Shown here: in pieces, positions 46,943 through 58,841 of the stretch | Position numbering within the stretch: position 1 is the stretch's first letter | Layout: each line of letters begins with the position of its first letter | NCBI GenBank assembly: GCA_029964075.1 | Contig: CM057149.1 | Coordinates: 34,120,900 to 34,184,899 of the forward strand | Source: Patiria pectinifera | Lineage: Eukaryota > Echinodermata > Asteroidea > Valvatida > Asterinidae | DNA length: 64,000 bases | Direction of reading: 5' to 3' | Made by a program: the position numbers and the translations under genes | Notes under the pieces: model-generated | The model's database searches: none | What the model was told of the DNA's origin: nothing | The model's input: only the letters and a program-made list of their open reading frames with translations

Positions 46943-47614
46943 AATTCATGTAATCGAGTAGATTGAGTTTTGCACTCGAGTTTCCGCTGAATTGTTTTTC
47001 CCCAGAGTATTTCAATCTAAAAAATAAGAATGATTTCATTTTTAATCATCTCGTCCCTGTTTTCACTTTTTGGAAATTAGACTGTATAGACAGTGCATGG
47101 TACCCTGACGACAGCGTTTGGTTTCCAACACTGGTGTTTTGAGGGTGCCCTTTCTACCTTCTCTATAATATTCAATAGATGTCCTCTCCTTCACTTCAGT
47201 ACGATTTGGGATGCTCTGCTGATCATTAAAATATATCACGATCTGTCAACAAAAGTCAAACTTGATATTCAATTCGGAATGCTCAGCAGGCAGTATATCC
47301 AATTTGGACAATCGATTTTGAGGCCTAATTAGCTTGCGTAGTCATGACGTCACTCAGAGATCAACTCGGTGCAACCATGGTTACTGGTTCACGCGCAATG
47401 CAGTGGCTGGAGTGAACACTGTGGTTTCGCTATGGCTGTTGTGAATCCGTTTCATAATTTGATTGATATTTGATTCTCCTCTTTGAGGCAAAAATGTGAC
47501 AACTGTGGTTGTAACTGGTGTGGTGACAATCTGCTGAAAGGCAGTCAACCATTTTCAGGTTTTAATTTGGGAAAATGTTCAATAAAATTAGGATGTAAAT
47601 TTGCTGTCCGTGAT
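46943..47614. other. No gene supported
   Basis: Unassigned sequence. Confidence 0.4.
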
Positions 47615-47775
47615 CGTGTGCATGTGGAGCGCTGTGGTCCAATGGTTACGGTGTTAGATTCATGTGCCGTGGTACGTGGGTTCGAACCCAATAGTGCTTG
47701 TGTTCTTGGGCAAGGCACTTTACTACAATCGGTACCTGTGATGGTAGAGACTAGAAAGCACTGATCTCGAGCTGT
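47615..47775 (+). mobile_element. tRNA-derived SINE, short copy
   Basis: gagcgctgtggtccaatggttacgg and the B box gtgggttcgaaccc form a tRNA-like head; a 7-bp acceptor-like pairing gagcgct/agtgctt is possible. It is followed by cttgggcaaggcactttac, the core shared with 17030 and 47930. The anticodon arm does not fold well and there is a SINE tail, so it is not called a tRNA gene. Confidence 0.7.
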
Positions 47776-47929
47776 CCCACTTTCTCAGCGTGTTGACTGC
47801 ACTCCCTTAAAATCGCTGTGCTTCCTGATTACTATTTCTGTAACGTTTGCATCGAGGTTTTTTTTGTGTGTGGAACGGACGTGCTCGGACTGCAGTTGAG
47901 CTCTTGCAGTTTGTACAGTGATTGCCATG

Positions 47930-48180
47930 GTCGGCTTCGTGGTCTAGAGCATTGAATTCGTGGTCTGCGGGTAATTTTGCTGGTTGTGAGTTCGAGTCCA
48001 GCTTGAGGTTGTAGTGCGTGTGCCCTTGGGCAAGGCATTTGTTTAGTACTCACTTCTCCCCAGGGACGGCTGAGATGGTATCATTTGGAATGTGTCATTG
48101 GCCCATTGAGCAGGGTAATAATGATGTAGCGCTTTGAGCACCAATACTGGTGGAAATACGTGCGCTGAATTATAGTATAG
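47930..48180 (+). mobile_element. tRNA-derived SINE, complete copy
   Basis: The head cttcgtggtctagagcattg and B box gagttcgagtcc lead into cccttgggcaaggcat, then cggctgagatggt, cattggcccattgagcaggg, taataatgatgtagcgcttt. This is the uninterrupted counterpart of the SINE split at 17030-18690. Confidence 0.82.
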
Positions 48181-49050
48181 GTGTATACATTATCATTATA
48201 GTCCAGCTCTTCGTATGGGCCTAGTTTGTTTAGAATCAATAGAAATTGTTTCAGATGCGAAAAGACGGCGAAACCAAAATTGAATGCAGTGGTCACGTTA
48301 CTCTAATAGGTCTCTCTGCTATGACTGTTCCATAATCTACACGTTCGCCCTTGAAAAAGAAGCGATACGGAAACAAAATGTGGGAGGTCGCCTAGATGAC
48401 CGGTTTTCCTCGACGATACCCGCGGGGCAAAGACGTCACAGATTGCCCTGATTGTAAAAAAAGAAAAGATTGTCACTGCGGTATACAAGAAAATGGTTAC
48501 GCGTGCATTCACCCGTTGAAACTCGATAAAGTCCTGTTTTGCGTAATTGGCGAAGTCCGCTTATGAAGGGTTGCGTGCTCGTTTAGCCGTCAGCAAAACG
48601 GGAAAACACAATGCAACTGTATACCGTAAACATATCGCAGTTAAGCTGGAAGACAAACTCTCGAAGCACTTGTGCGGTTTCTGCTCGTAAGACTCTCTTC
48701 CAACACCAATTTTCGGATTCCAGCTTCCTAAACTCATTCCCTCGATATTCTCTCTCAAGGTATTCTATCCGTTCTGCAGTTACACCACTCGTTGATAAGA
48801 CCTTTCGTGCGTGCCTCTGTTAAAAAAAAATCCCAGGGATTTAGTCGATTCCATCACAAGTCCATCACAAGTAACAGTTGATGAACAATACCGAATGCCG
48901 TTATAAAAGCTCATTTGAATGGCTTGTGAGTTGCATTTGGGACTGGAGGACTTGTGATGGACTTGCATGGACTTGTGCACTGGAGACGAGTAGGCTGCGT
49001 CTATGTATCAAAATCACTTTTTCTAACACAAAACACAGTGTCTTTTGCTG
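48181..49050. other. No gene supported
   Basis: Short frames only. A small hairpin uses ccatcacaagtccatcacaag (48853) and its inverse cttgtgatggacttg (48951). Confidence 0.4.
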
Positions 49051-49380
49051 TACGGGCTCCGTGCACAAGTATCCCATCAACGACCAGAAAAGGAGAGTTG
49101 GGGGCGACCTAGACTGGTTCCCGATCCATCCACTGTGTATTTCGAATGTATCCAAAGTTATTGGAGGCGGGGATTAGTCTCGGAGAGACGACGCGCGCCA
49201 TGCTCACGCGATATCCATGGCGAAGACGCCGCTTATGCACATGCACATTCAGGAAGTCGTGCGTACTTCGCGCGCGAACCAATACAGTACGCGCAAGCTG
49301 TGTGTCCCGTCCACGTGGTCCACGGAGATCTCAAAAGAGGTAAAAACGCGTCCTCTTTTGTTGGCACACGGAGCCCATAC
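49051..49380. mobile_element. TIR element with gggctccgtg ends
   Basis: tacgggctccgtgcac and cacacggagcccata are inverted ends over about 13 bp, with TA at both borders. The interior is CpG-rich. Its right end, read on the minus strand, matches 20697-20740 including gccaacaaa and gagg.cgcg. Short frames through it are not coding. Confidence 0.65.
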
Positions 49381-49415
49381 AAGAGTACAACATATTTCCA
49401 GGGCTTCCAAAAGTT

Positions 49416-49871
49416 TCAAGCTCGTTTCCAATAGTAAGCCCTGGAAAGGAAACTTTCTTCCTGTGGACTGATTCGATACCGCAATTAGAAAGGAATTTAC
49501 ATCGTGTAGGCTATTCTTGGTGTTGTTATTTCGAACGTGCATTACGTGTTTTCACGTTCATTGTAAATATTACGTCCACACCTTCTCAAAAATTATTTTT
49601 TCCTTCTCAATTTACTCATATCAATATGAAATGTGATACTGTATATTGGCTGGATAAGATTGTAACATTTTAACTTTGAACAAACATGTGTTTTCGTACC
49701 TCACGCCGCGGCGAGTTGATTCTGTTTTTACCCCAAACACCGCAGAAACAAATGCTAACTTAAAGCACAGGTAGGCACCAGACTTTTCCTAATTTGCATA
49801 CGTATAAAAAACTATTGGATATGCAAATGATCCAATCCAATACCTTCTCCACACCATGGGAACGAGGTTGG
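49416..49871. mobile_element. CCTCGTTCC/GGAACGAGG element, copy 2
   Basis: It is co-linear with 24601-25065 (tcgtttccaatagtaagccc, gattcgataccgcaatt, tgtgatactg, agattgtaacatttt, gtttttacccc, atttgcatacgt) and ends ccatgggaacgaggttgg. It adjoins the TIR element at 49051-49380. Confidence 0.75.
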
Positions 49872-50891
49872 TGGTGGGGTTGTTGGAACTTTGGTTGGAC
49901 GATTAGGGATGGGGAGATTGGAATGTCTATGACCCTTACATATTGCTAGGAAAATACCCAATCTCCGTCCTGAAATATCGTCATACAGTATTCATGCCTC
50001 GTTTCATTGCTTGAGGCCCTCGGCCTCTGTATGCGTTGCAACTTAGCCACCCTTTTTAACAATCCCGCACTTCAAATCCTCATCTGTCCCTTTTGAAATT
50101 TCCTGAAACACTTAAATTTGGCTTTTCTTTGACCATTTTGCACATTTGCCGAATACCTCGCCTCCTCAACTAATAGGTTTGAATGATTCATGAGCTGTTG
50201 AAATGCAAAGGCTGTCAAAGTCAATACAAAGTTGATTAAGGACGAAAAGGGAAGATTTACAGCGGGAAAAAACCTCGTCAAACAATTTGTTTTCTTTAGC
50301 AGAGGAGGATGCACACGGAAATGAAAAGCTTTGTACTCTTATCTGAGTAGGAAATAGGAAGATTTACCCGAGACTTGCAAAAAAAACATCTTGCTTAGTG
50401 GTATTAACGGATCGGCAACTATCAATAATGTTACATTAAATGGATACAATTGAGAGCTTCTCTTGCTGTTTTACGACTATCGTTATTTGCCAATTGGAAA
50501 GCATTTTTGGTGGTCTAGCTAAATAGTCGCTGCCACGTCTGACATCTTGCGCTTTATTTTGTTCAGGTCTTATTTACATCTACAGTGGTTAGCGCCAAAA
50601 GTTATGTTCATGAAACGTATACCGATGGCAGAATCTATTTATTTTTCAAGTTCCTCTTGAGTTGAAATACGATTGGGGGCAATATACAACAGCACACCCT
50701 GATTATCATTAGACAGCACAACGAACAATTTGTCCTAAAAAGTAAGACAACCAAATTCTTCAGAGGATTGCAAACGCCCAAATTTAACGTAGAATTTGAT
50801 TCAATTTATTTCTCCTTCTTCTTCTTCTTATTTTTTAAAATAAAACATATATGCAAAGGTTGATGCATGAAATGTTAGGGTTTAAAAAATT
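49872..50891. other. No gene supported
   Basis: Unassigned. A short (TTC)n run lies at about 50812-50828. Confidence 0.4.
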
Positions 50892-50927
50892 CAAAGAGAA
50901 TCCTCGGTGCACCGTGGATTCTCTTTG
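50892..50927. repeat. 36-bp palindrome
   Basis: caaagagaatcc and ggattctctttg flank an inner palindrome cggtgcaccg. One base pair between them is mismatched. No direct repeats were identified at the borders. Confidence 0.75.
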
Positions 50928-51119
50928 TTACATCTGCCTTATCTTAAAGATTTAATACCTAGCACAAAAGTTTCTTTTTTTAATTCATAGTTCAACCGTA
51001 ATAATTTCGAACCTTAACTGATCCTGTATAAATTCAGCAGGATTGGGCACGTTCAATTAGAACCAAAAATTGCATTTAAAAATGGAGGCTTTACAGATTA
51101 GCTTAAGATTTGCTGAAAT

Positions 51120-51208
51120 AACCAATAAATTGGTTGAAAAAGCCAAACATTGGTAGATATGTGTCCAATCAATCGGATTGGTTGGACGCATACCTACCAA
51201 TGTTGGTT
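51120..51208. repeat. Imperfect hairpin
   Basis: The arm 51120-51170 (aaccaataaattgg, aacattggtagatatgtgtc, caatc) pairs with 51175-51208 (gattgg, gacgcatacctaccaatgtt, ggtt) with a few mismatches. It immediately precedes the retroposon tail below. Confidence 0.65.
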
Positions 51209-51430
51209 ATTTATTTATTTATTTATTTTTTTTTTTTTTTATCCCGGGTGATCCATTCAGTGAGAAAAACTCACTGATCTCCCATGGATCCCAGCTCACA
51301 CAAAACTACTATTAAAATACAATTAAAAGTACAATGTAAGAATGTTAAAAAATTCATTGAAATAAACTTAGATCAACAGACATTTACAATACAATACAAA
51401 ACATCGCTGAAAGATTACATCTCCCCCCCC
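51209..51430 (-). mobile_element. Retroposon-like 3' end with A/AAAT tail
   Basis: On the minus strand a segment ending gaatggatcacccgggat runs into a long A-run and then (TAAA)n at about 51207-51245. This tail is the mark of target-primed retroposition. The body upstream on that strand is AT-rich and non-coding. No family is recognised. Confidence 0.45.
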
Positions 51431-51732
51431 CCTGTTTTTGTTTTCTTCTTCTTTTTTCCCCTTTTTTTTCTCCGCAATCTGGGATAGGAATGCAGTTAAT
51501 GGGTTTAAAGTCATTGAACTCTCACGGGATTTCTGCACTAGAAAAACTAATCGCATTCTGCATGCCCCATTAATAATGAGAACTGTGCCTCGGGAGATGC
51601 ACGGTTTATTTGCATAGGGGAGGCAGGAAAAATACTCGAAAAATATTACATGGATGCTGTGCGCTTTAAGTATCGGGATATTTTAAAGGCATGTGTGATC
51701 ATTTGATTTGCATGCATTTTGTTTGTTTCCAG

Positions 51733-52026
51733 TAAAAACATCACTCAAAATCCAAAGCGGAATGTTCAAAATCTTACCTTTTGAAGTTTCAGCTCAATGG
51801 ATATTACACTTTTCAAGAAAACCGTTAAAAATTACGCACAATCTTTTCCTTTTGATCACGAGACATTTTGTTAATAGCACCCTTTATTTAAAAAAAAAAT
51901 GATCGTTAGAAATCACCTATACAATTCTTGATTTCTTCTAAACGGCAGCAAGCCAGACGGAATAATTTCACGGGGTGTTTAGTGCCCGTACGATCTTTAA
52001 TCCAAGGCTTTTTGATAATAATTCGG
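51733..52026 (+). repeat. Dispersed repeat family R, copy 3
   Basis: Ordered blocks are aatgttcaaaatctta, gaagtttcagctcaatgga, cttttcaagaaaac, ccttttgatcac, gatcgttagaaatcacc, cggcagcaagcc, cggggtgtttagtgcc and ctttaatccaagg, then tttttgataataattcgg. It is the fullest copy on the plus strand. Confidence 0.8.
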
Positions 52027-52579
52027 TAGATTATTTTTGGATAAATACAAATAATCCTATGTGCCTTAAAATGCTTCAGATCGACTAAAAAAACTAAAAA
52101 GTTAAGTAACGGTCTTCTCGAGAATAAGTTCACGAGGTATAATATTCTTCAAAATTCAGTGTGAAGAGAGAGAGAAAATATTTTACTTTCATTTTATATG
52201 TACACATGCATACATCTTTAAATGTTGTCACCTCCGAGAATTGTATTTTCTTGCGGCTCTAAACACCCGTGAAATGCAAGTTGTTTACAATCGTGAGACT
52301 TTGATACATAATTATTGATTTTCCACTAATTGTATTTGTTCCAAATTGTTTGCATTTTAAAATGCCACAACGCAGGTTCAAACAAAGCAACTGTTAACTG
52401 TTGGTTAATGATGCACAAGGGAACGTCCATCAGTGACACTTGTCAGGGTTTTTCTTTAATTTATTGGTCTCAAAAGGTTTCGCATTTGTCATGCAGCCGG
52501 TTGGGTTCTCAAAATGAATTCGGCTTGGGTACTTTGCCTTATCCCTTGAAATCGTTGTTTTGTAGGGTAAATTGCATAG
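52027..52579. other. No gene supported
   Basis: Unassigned sequence. Confidence 0.4.
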
Positions 52580-52737
52580 GACATAGGCGGACCTACGGGG
52601 TTTAAACAATTGAAACCCCTCTTAGGCTGCAAAGATAGGAAACTCATGCAGAAAAACTTGAACAGCAAAGTCCTGCTAAACCCCTTTTTGGCAGCTACCT
52701 CTCCCCCTTTTTGACCTAAATCTGGACCCGCCCATGT
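52580..52737. mobile_element. Possible MITE with cataggcgg ends
   Basis: The start acataggcggacctacgggg and the end ctggacccgcccatgtt are roughly inverse. aacccct and ggggtt words occur inside. The TIR match is imperfect and no target duplication was found. Confidence 0.4.
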
Positions 52738-53264
52738 TCCAGACGCAATCATTGCATTGTAGTATCGTCTTCATCATCATTTAAATATGACATTAACCTG
52801 TCGCATGCCCATATATCCATTGTTGCAAACCGTCAGATTCAAGGATTATTTAGATTGCATGAAAAATTGCTGACCAGTACTGTACAGGAATTGGTGTGCA
52901 GAGCTTTGCTGTGGCACTGTGGTTAGTGCTGTAATTACCTTGCACGAGGTCCGTCCTAATAGAATGTACTTTACCACATGACGTTAATGGGAATACAATC
53001 ACAAAACGCCTAATTAAGTTGTATAGCTTGCATGGATCCCATCAAGGGATTAATTAAAACGTCCAAGCAATGACGTATGTATACGATGCAGTCCGTTAAT
53101 TTTTCCACTGTATTAAAACCACAATATTAACAATTCCCCTATTGCTAAAGTGACGTTCGCTCGTATAAGGACGCAATTTTTGCTTTTCACACACATTTTC
53201 AGGAAACCAAGACTTCGCAAAGCCTGGTAAGAAGCAAACGCGTCCCCATGGCTTATATTATTTT
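52738..53264. other. No gene supported
   Basis: Unassigned sequence. Confidence 0.4.
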
Positions 53265-53762
53265 CCACCTCGTTTCCAGTAGTAAGCCCTGGATAGGAAA
53301 TTTCTTCCCGTATCCTGATTCGATACCGCAATTGGCAAAAACTGGATTTTATATCGTGTACTTGGTGTTGTTATTTCCAACGTGTATAACGTGTTTTCAC
53401 GTTCACTTTAATGACGTCCACACCTTCTCAACAATAACCCTTACCTTTCCAATTTGTTCATTTTTATATAAAATGTGATACTGCATATTTACTGGATAAG
53501 ATTGTAACATTTTAACTTTGAAAAACATTGTGTTTTCGTAACTTAGTCACGCCACGCTCACGCCGCGACGAATTTTATGTGTTTTTACCCCAGACACCAC
53601 ACACACACAAAAACGCGCTGATGTAAAAGCACAGGACGGCACCAGACTATTCCTCATTTGCATACGTGTTCAAAAATGTTGCACATGCAAAATAATGATC
53701 CAATACCAGGGGAGAGAGTTGTGGTGGGCGCGTACTGCTCAACACCCTGGGGACGAGGTTGT
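53265..53762. mobile_element. CCTCGTTCC/GGAACGAGG element, copy 3
   Basis: cacctcgtttccagtagtaa opens it and caccctggggacgaggtt closes it. The body is co-linear with copies 1 and 2, including ggtgggcgcgtactgctc shared with copy 1 near its right end. The three copies share all landmarks but differ by small indels. Confidence 0.78.
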
Positions 53763-54679
53763 GTATAAGCAGCTAACCGCTTTGATCAACGCATTATGTT
53801 TCATGCTCACGTGTCATGCGTACCCGGAAGTCTTGACCCTGGGTCAAATCCATCCAATGAGAGCTCAGGGAAATTGAGTGTATTATACAAAGTCGATGGA
53901 ATTGCATTTAAAGGTCATGGATCATTTGCTCTTCATGCCACTTTATGTTTATTTGAAGCACCAAAATTGCTCAAATTGTAGGAGCATAACAGCTATGTAA
54001 TCTATGAAAGTTTCTGCTCTGTGGATATATACTTTACATAGAGAAAACAGAGAAAACACATACCCATTTTGGAGGGCCTAATGCATGGAGAAAAAAAGTT
54101 TGTCGGCATGCACGTTTTAAAGAAAACTTTCTATGATTTTTCAACCAACTCTGGCGGATCATTTTCGCATTAAATCATCAGGTGTTTTCCTGGTAATTAC
54201 ACTAAAGCGCCTTTACATTTCGCTCCACAATATCGTTGGGCTTGATTGTTAATTTCCATGTCACATTTTCGTCAATAAATTTCATTTTAAGTGAGCTGTT
54301 ACTCACAAATGTAGCAGTCTGATTCCTCTACTCGTAGTTTTGCCAAAATGTGTTTCATGCGGAGATTGAAGTTGCTACAGGGAAATGTTCGTAACTGTCG
54401 TATAGTTTAATAGAGAAAATATCCAAAGGAGAACCTGTATCTGACAGTTGCAAGTGAATTCCATTAGGGAATTGATGATAGTTCTATCGAGATGTCAATG
54501 TTATGGGTGTTATTGTTTCGGCGCACTGTCAGTCAAGTGAGCTTTAATCCAAACAGTGTGCCAGTGTCCGCTAGTTTACCACAAAACAACAACATTAAGA
54601 GACGGCTTCGAAGCCTATCGTAAATCACTGTAGCCATTATGCTGAAACGTGTGTTGCATGTGTTTGTTTTCTTTGAATA
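53763..54679. other. No gene supported
   Basis: Unassigned sequence. Confidence 0.4.
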
Positions 54680-55279
54680 CAGGCTGAGTAAAAAAAAAGT
54701 GCAATAATGCACAGGATTCATCTTTTCTTTTCTTTTAACCAAGTTGAAGAATGACATATTCGTTTAACCTTGTGTAAAAAAATGTATTTAATCGCATTTA
54801 CCATTTGTTTTTGGGAACCTTTTTACTGCGGTACCCGATTTACTTTTTTGTCCACGAGGCATCTAAAAATTGCATAAGAGCACAAAATGTGTCCCCAGAG
54901 CCGTTCTTTCCATGGGGTCTAGAGCTGAGACATGCATTGCCTTGCAGGGTTACCAAGTAGAGGGCAGAGCTGCAATTGTGTGAACAATGAAGGACACAGT
55001 AACTACAGCCCAGAGAAACTTTATATAAACATAAAGAAGTGAAACAGAACAACAAAGCTTGAGCTAAGGTTCAGTCAGTTTCATGCGAATGCTGATGCCT
55101 CATGGACAAAATGTAAATCGGGTACAGCAGTAAAAAGGTTCACAAAAGACAAACGGTAAATGCAATTATCTTCATTTTTTTCCATACAAGGTTACCAACG
55201 TATCTGTCATTCTTACAAAATTTAAAAACTTCAACTTGGTTTTGAAAAAAAAAGGATCCTTTTTTTTTACTCACCGTGC
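54680..55279. mobile_element. 600-bp foldback element, CAGGSTGAGT-related ends
   Basis: The ends aggctgagtaaaaaaa and tttttttactcaccgtg resemble the 19756 family, but the body differs. Its arms share ccaagttgaagaatgaca, aaccttgt, atttaccatttg, gaacctttttactgc and gtacccgattta in mirrored order. A unique centre spans about 54880-55090. A TA precedes the left end; the right border is less clear. Confidence 0.78.
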
Positions 55280-57474
55280 ATATTGTTCCGTGTATGACTC
55301 TGCGCAAGATTGAAACTGCAGCAGACTGCGTTTGTGCACGGAAAGAGAGCATTTAATTTAACAGTATTTGTTGTTCAAAAGTGGTAAAACAAATGACGAC
55401 AAAATTGACTTTCACTTCCAATCAGTCCACCATGCTTTTTTTATAGGCCACAGAGAAGTGTATGTACATGTTCAGGGGTCCGTGACCAGACCGTAGTCAG
55501 TGTTTAACATCAAGACATTCGCTTCAAAAACGGACGTGGATTCGCGAGACTTCCACGCATTAGTTTTTATCAAGAGTAAATCAGGATCTCCTGTGTTTAT
55601 TTCAGCTCAAATTGTTAAGTGAATTACGCCATTAAACACAATGGACAGGAATGAGACATCGATAGTTTTACAGTCCATCAAGGATTGTCACTGAGCTGTA
55701 CACACGGCACTCTGTCTCAAAATCGTTTAGATATATGTGGTTTATAATAATCATTCAAATGGGTGTTATCACCATGCAGCTAGTCTTTTCCCAGCCGCAT
55801 TCGTATCCGTACTTGCACCATTTCTGATGGTCTCTATTTCCTCCGTGCATGTGCGAGGCATATCAATTCACTGTTGCGGCCCCCGTCAGCCTCGTCACCA
55901 TCACGTTGAGCAATACGCTACCAATAGCTGCTCTCACTTTCGCGCGATGCAGGTAAAAGAAAAAAAACAAGTGCGAGTGCCGTCTTGCATGAAAGTCTGG
56001 GATGAAATCTATCAAAATAACCATGCATAATCCATGGTACTCTGATGAATTCACTCTCTGATTGGTTGGATTTTGCGTGACCAGTGTCCTGCGCGTCATC
56101 AAGGTCATGCCTCTGCAAGGTTTGAAACGGCCGTTAAGACTTATTCATTACTCTTTTATTCTAGTTTAGAGATTTTTTTTGTCGTTGAAAAGCGTTATAA
56201 TGCGGGAAATTCTGTAAAACTTATCTGTGTTGTAAATTTACAAATCCCGTCACTTGCTCAGGCTCCGTTTCGAATCACGAACGGTCGGATTGCATTATGC
56301 GACGCTCAAAATTTTGTCCACATGGTCCGCAATGAAACAGAAATCACATCCGGTATATGGAATGTGAGCATTTCTCATGGGAAGTTTTCGGATAGCATTT
56401 GCGCACATTGTCTAACTGCGGTCTTGAACAGCTGCAGCCAGATGCTTCATACATAGGTCATAGGCCATTTTCTTCACAGGATTCTGTGGAGCTCATCAGA
56501 GTAACCCAGCGTCGTGTTTGCAGGGCGGGGGGGGGGGGGGGTTTAGAGCGAATCCATGCAAGAGCTGAAAAATGCGACGCCCAAAAACACGACGCTGATG
56601 GCACATATGGAAAACCATACTTTAGATTTACTAGCGATTTGTGAAAGATACCATGTGACTATAACATAACTGCACATATTTTGCCTCCATTTACAAATTT
56701 TCATAAACATCTTTCCGAATTGTTACAAACAATTTTTGTTAAGTATTTAATTAAATTTAATTGATTGCTTTGTTTGAAAATGAAAATGTAGTAGTTATAT
56801 TTTATGGGAAACTTACTGGGCTTTTTTTGGTCAATTATTATCCGGGGACAGACAGACAGACCGACTGACCGACCGACCACCAAGTGACATGTAGAAGCTC
56901 CTGCCAGGGCTTAAAAAGGCTGCGGGATAGTTGGGTGAACTCACAACATTTCGCAATTAAATGGGCCACAGACTGTATCAATTCATCGTGATGTCGGATC
57001 AGAAAGCAGATGTCATTGACGATAACACACTCGTTCAACCTGCACTATCAAGCTGAAATAATAAGCAAACAGAAAAAAAAGAGATTTGCTTGTGATCAGG
57101 ATTGTAAGAAATGAATCTAAAAAACGGACTATTTTGTAAAAAAAAAGAAAATGTGTGCAATTGAAAGGCACCATAGAAAATAAGTTTTGAAAGTTTCATG
57201 AACTTTCCCTGGTATTACATGTAAGCCTATACCTTTCATTGTATGTTTGTGTGCACACACATTATGGTTGCCTATGGGGAAGCAAGCACACAGTCAAAGG
57301 TCTTCTCGGTTTTCCACAAGTGTTTGTCTGTAATTAAGGGCGTGTGTGTAATTTTGATCATATGAAATCTTTGTTGCTAATTTTGTTTTTAATTCAGATC
57401 AAATCATATCAGATTAAAAAAGTCAAAGAAACTCTAACGTTGTTCCTGTTTTTCACGACCTTTTATCTGTACAG
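55280..57474. other. No gene supported; element terminus and microsatellite
   Basis: Frames of 97-127 codons at 55737-56030 and 56073-56456 have no recognised motif. A lone terminus of the 45372 family is at 55783-55832 (ccagccgcattcgtatccgt, ggtctct). A poly-G run lies at about 56523-56541, and (GACA)n/(GACC)n at about 56847-56880. Confidence 0.4.
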
Positions 57475-57624
57475 AAGTGAACGACCGGCTATACGTGGAA
57501 GCCTTCGTTACAGAGTTCACCGTATCCATTCAGTGGTGTTTATTTCCGATGTTGTTTGCGGTCACTCGTCAGACCCGGCTCATCCTTGCCTTCGGTCTCC
57601 TGAGCTTGGCGATCGTGGGGGAAG
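57475..57624 (+). CDS. Candidate first coding exon encoding a signal peptide
   Basis: A pyrimidine-rich tract and ag (57473-57474) precede a segment whose first ATG is at 57549. Translation gives MLFAVTRQTR, then LILAFGLLSLAIV, then GE and one base of a G codon before the donor g|gtaaga at 57625. That is a textbook signal-peptide layout: basic n-region, hydrophobic h-region of about 13 residues, small residues near a likely cleavage point. It ends in phase 1, as signal-peptide exons often do. No ATG precedes it in the exon. The start context (ttccgatg) is weak. The gene would encode a secreted or membrane protein, with later exons downstream or beyond the window; none was found. Without them the protein family is unknown. 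Alternative: a chance frame. Confidence 0.4.
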
Positions 57625-58841
57625 GTAAGAACTCCTTAAAAGCGTCTAAGACTCCTCAGGCTTAGGCTGAAATTGATCACGTGTAGGTGGGGACTTGTAT
57701 ACAGTCTCTTCAGGGAATAAAAGTAGCTTAACTACGTTTTATGACATTGCATGTACTATATGTAGACCCAGTCAATCTGTTTGTAGGAGTGGATTTGGGA
57801 CGACAGTGGGAATTTGTAACCATGCATTAAAGTCTCATAATAGTTCGGCACATGTAAAACAAAGACAAACAAACTAACCCCGCTTCCCCCCCCCAAAAAA
57901 AAACACCGAAAGAAACAAAAAGTCCCTTTCGTAATGCCTGTTTTGCCCCTTGTGTGTATATAATCCAGCATTACCCTGTTTTGTTTTTAATCAGAAATGG
58001 TAACACATACATGAGGCAGCGCGATTTGTTTTTAAGACCTTGTTTTTAGACACTGTTTTTCGCCACTCGATAACTCCCAACTTCGTGCTTTGAGCGCTCA
58101 CGAAGTTTCCTACATAAACAAAAAGTGTTTTATACAGGTAGGAATCTAGCCACACGGTTTCCTTATGCTGCTGAGGACTCCGTTATCCTCCCCTGACCAC
58201 TCGAGCGTGCGGGTGTTGGTGGGCTGGTTCGATTCCTTGTCTTGCCAAGGTTGATAGGGATAATACCGAAAGAACAGTTGGACATTATAATATTGCTCGA
58301 GAATATCAGTCTAACATCATCAGATCTTGGCAATAAAATAGCATAGAAGAAAAGATCATATTAACTATGTTCTCACTTCTTTGGTTCGAAAGACATGTGA
58401 TATTAATTATTATTGTAGGCTAACAGTCTATCACGTCTGTGAGATAAAGCAGTAAATTGGCCCAGCAGTAAATTGGTACAGGCCTCAATAGGTGAGAAAA
58501 AAAGATAATTACAGTAATGATGTACCGACTGGAGACAGTGATGAAGTTGGGATGCAGTGAGGCATCTTAAAAAGCTCATTAAGATTATGCATCGATGACA
58601 AAATCGTGGCAACGAAAAGGGCATCATCAGGATGGATAGGATTGCAATTAACTAACAGCATTGGCGGAGATTGAGATTAAACGAGGCGTGAAAAGGTATC
58701 GACATCCATGGGCAGTGCTTTCTCGTAAAAAGGGAAAGCATTAGGCCTAAGCCTATTGCATCAAACGATAGCTGACAGGGGCGCTTTGTGTAGTTTCCAA
58801 TCGAGTAGTAAAATGTGCATTTTAGCTGGTCGAAAACTGGT
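57625..58841. other. No further exon recognised
   Basis: If 57475-57624 is an exon, this is its intron. The minus strand at about 58168-58260 has a weak tRNA-like cgagtggtcagg...aatcgaacc, perhaps an old SINE head. Confidence 0.4.

Noticed and set aside
47615-47690. Functional tRNA gene
   Set aside because: A box, B box and a possible acceptor stem exist, but the anticodon arm does not fold and a SINE tail follows directly.
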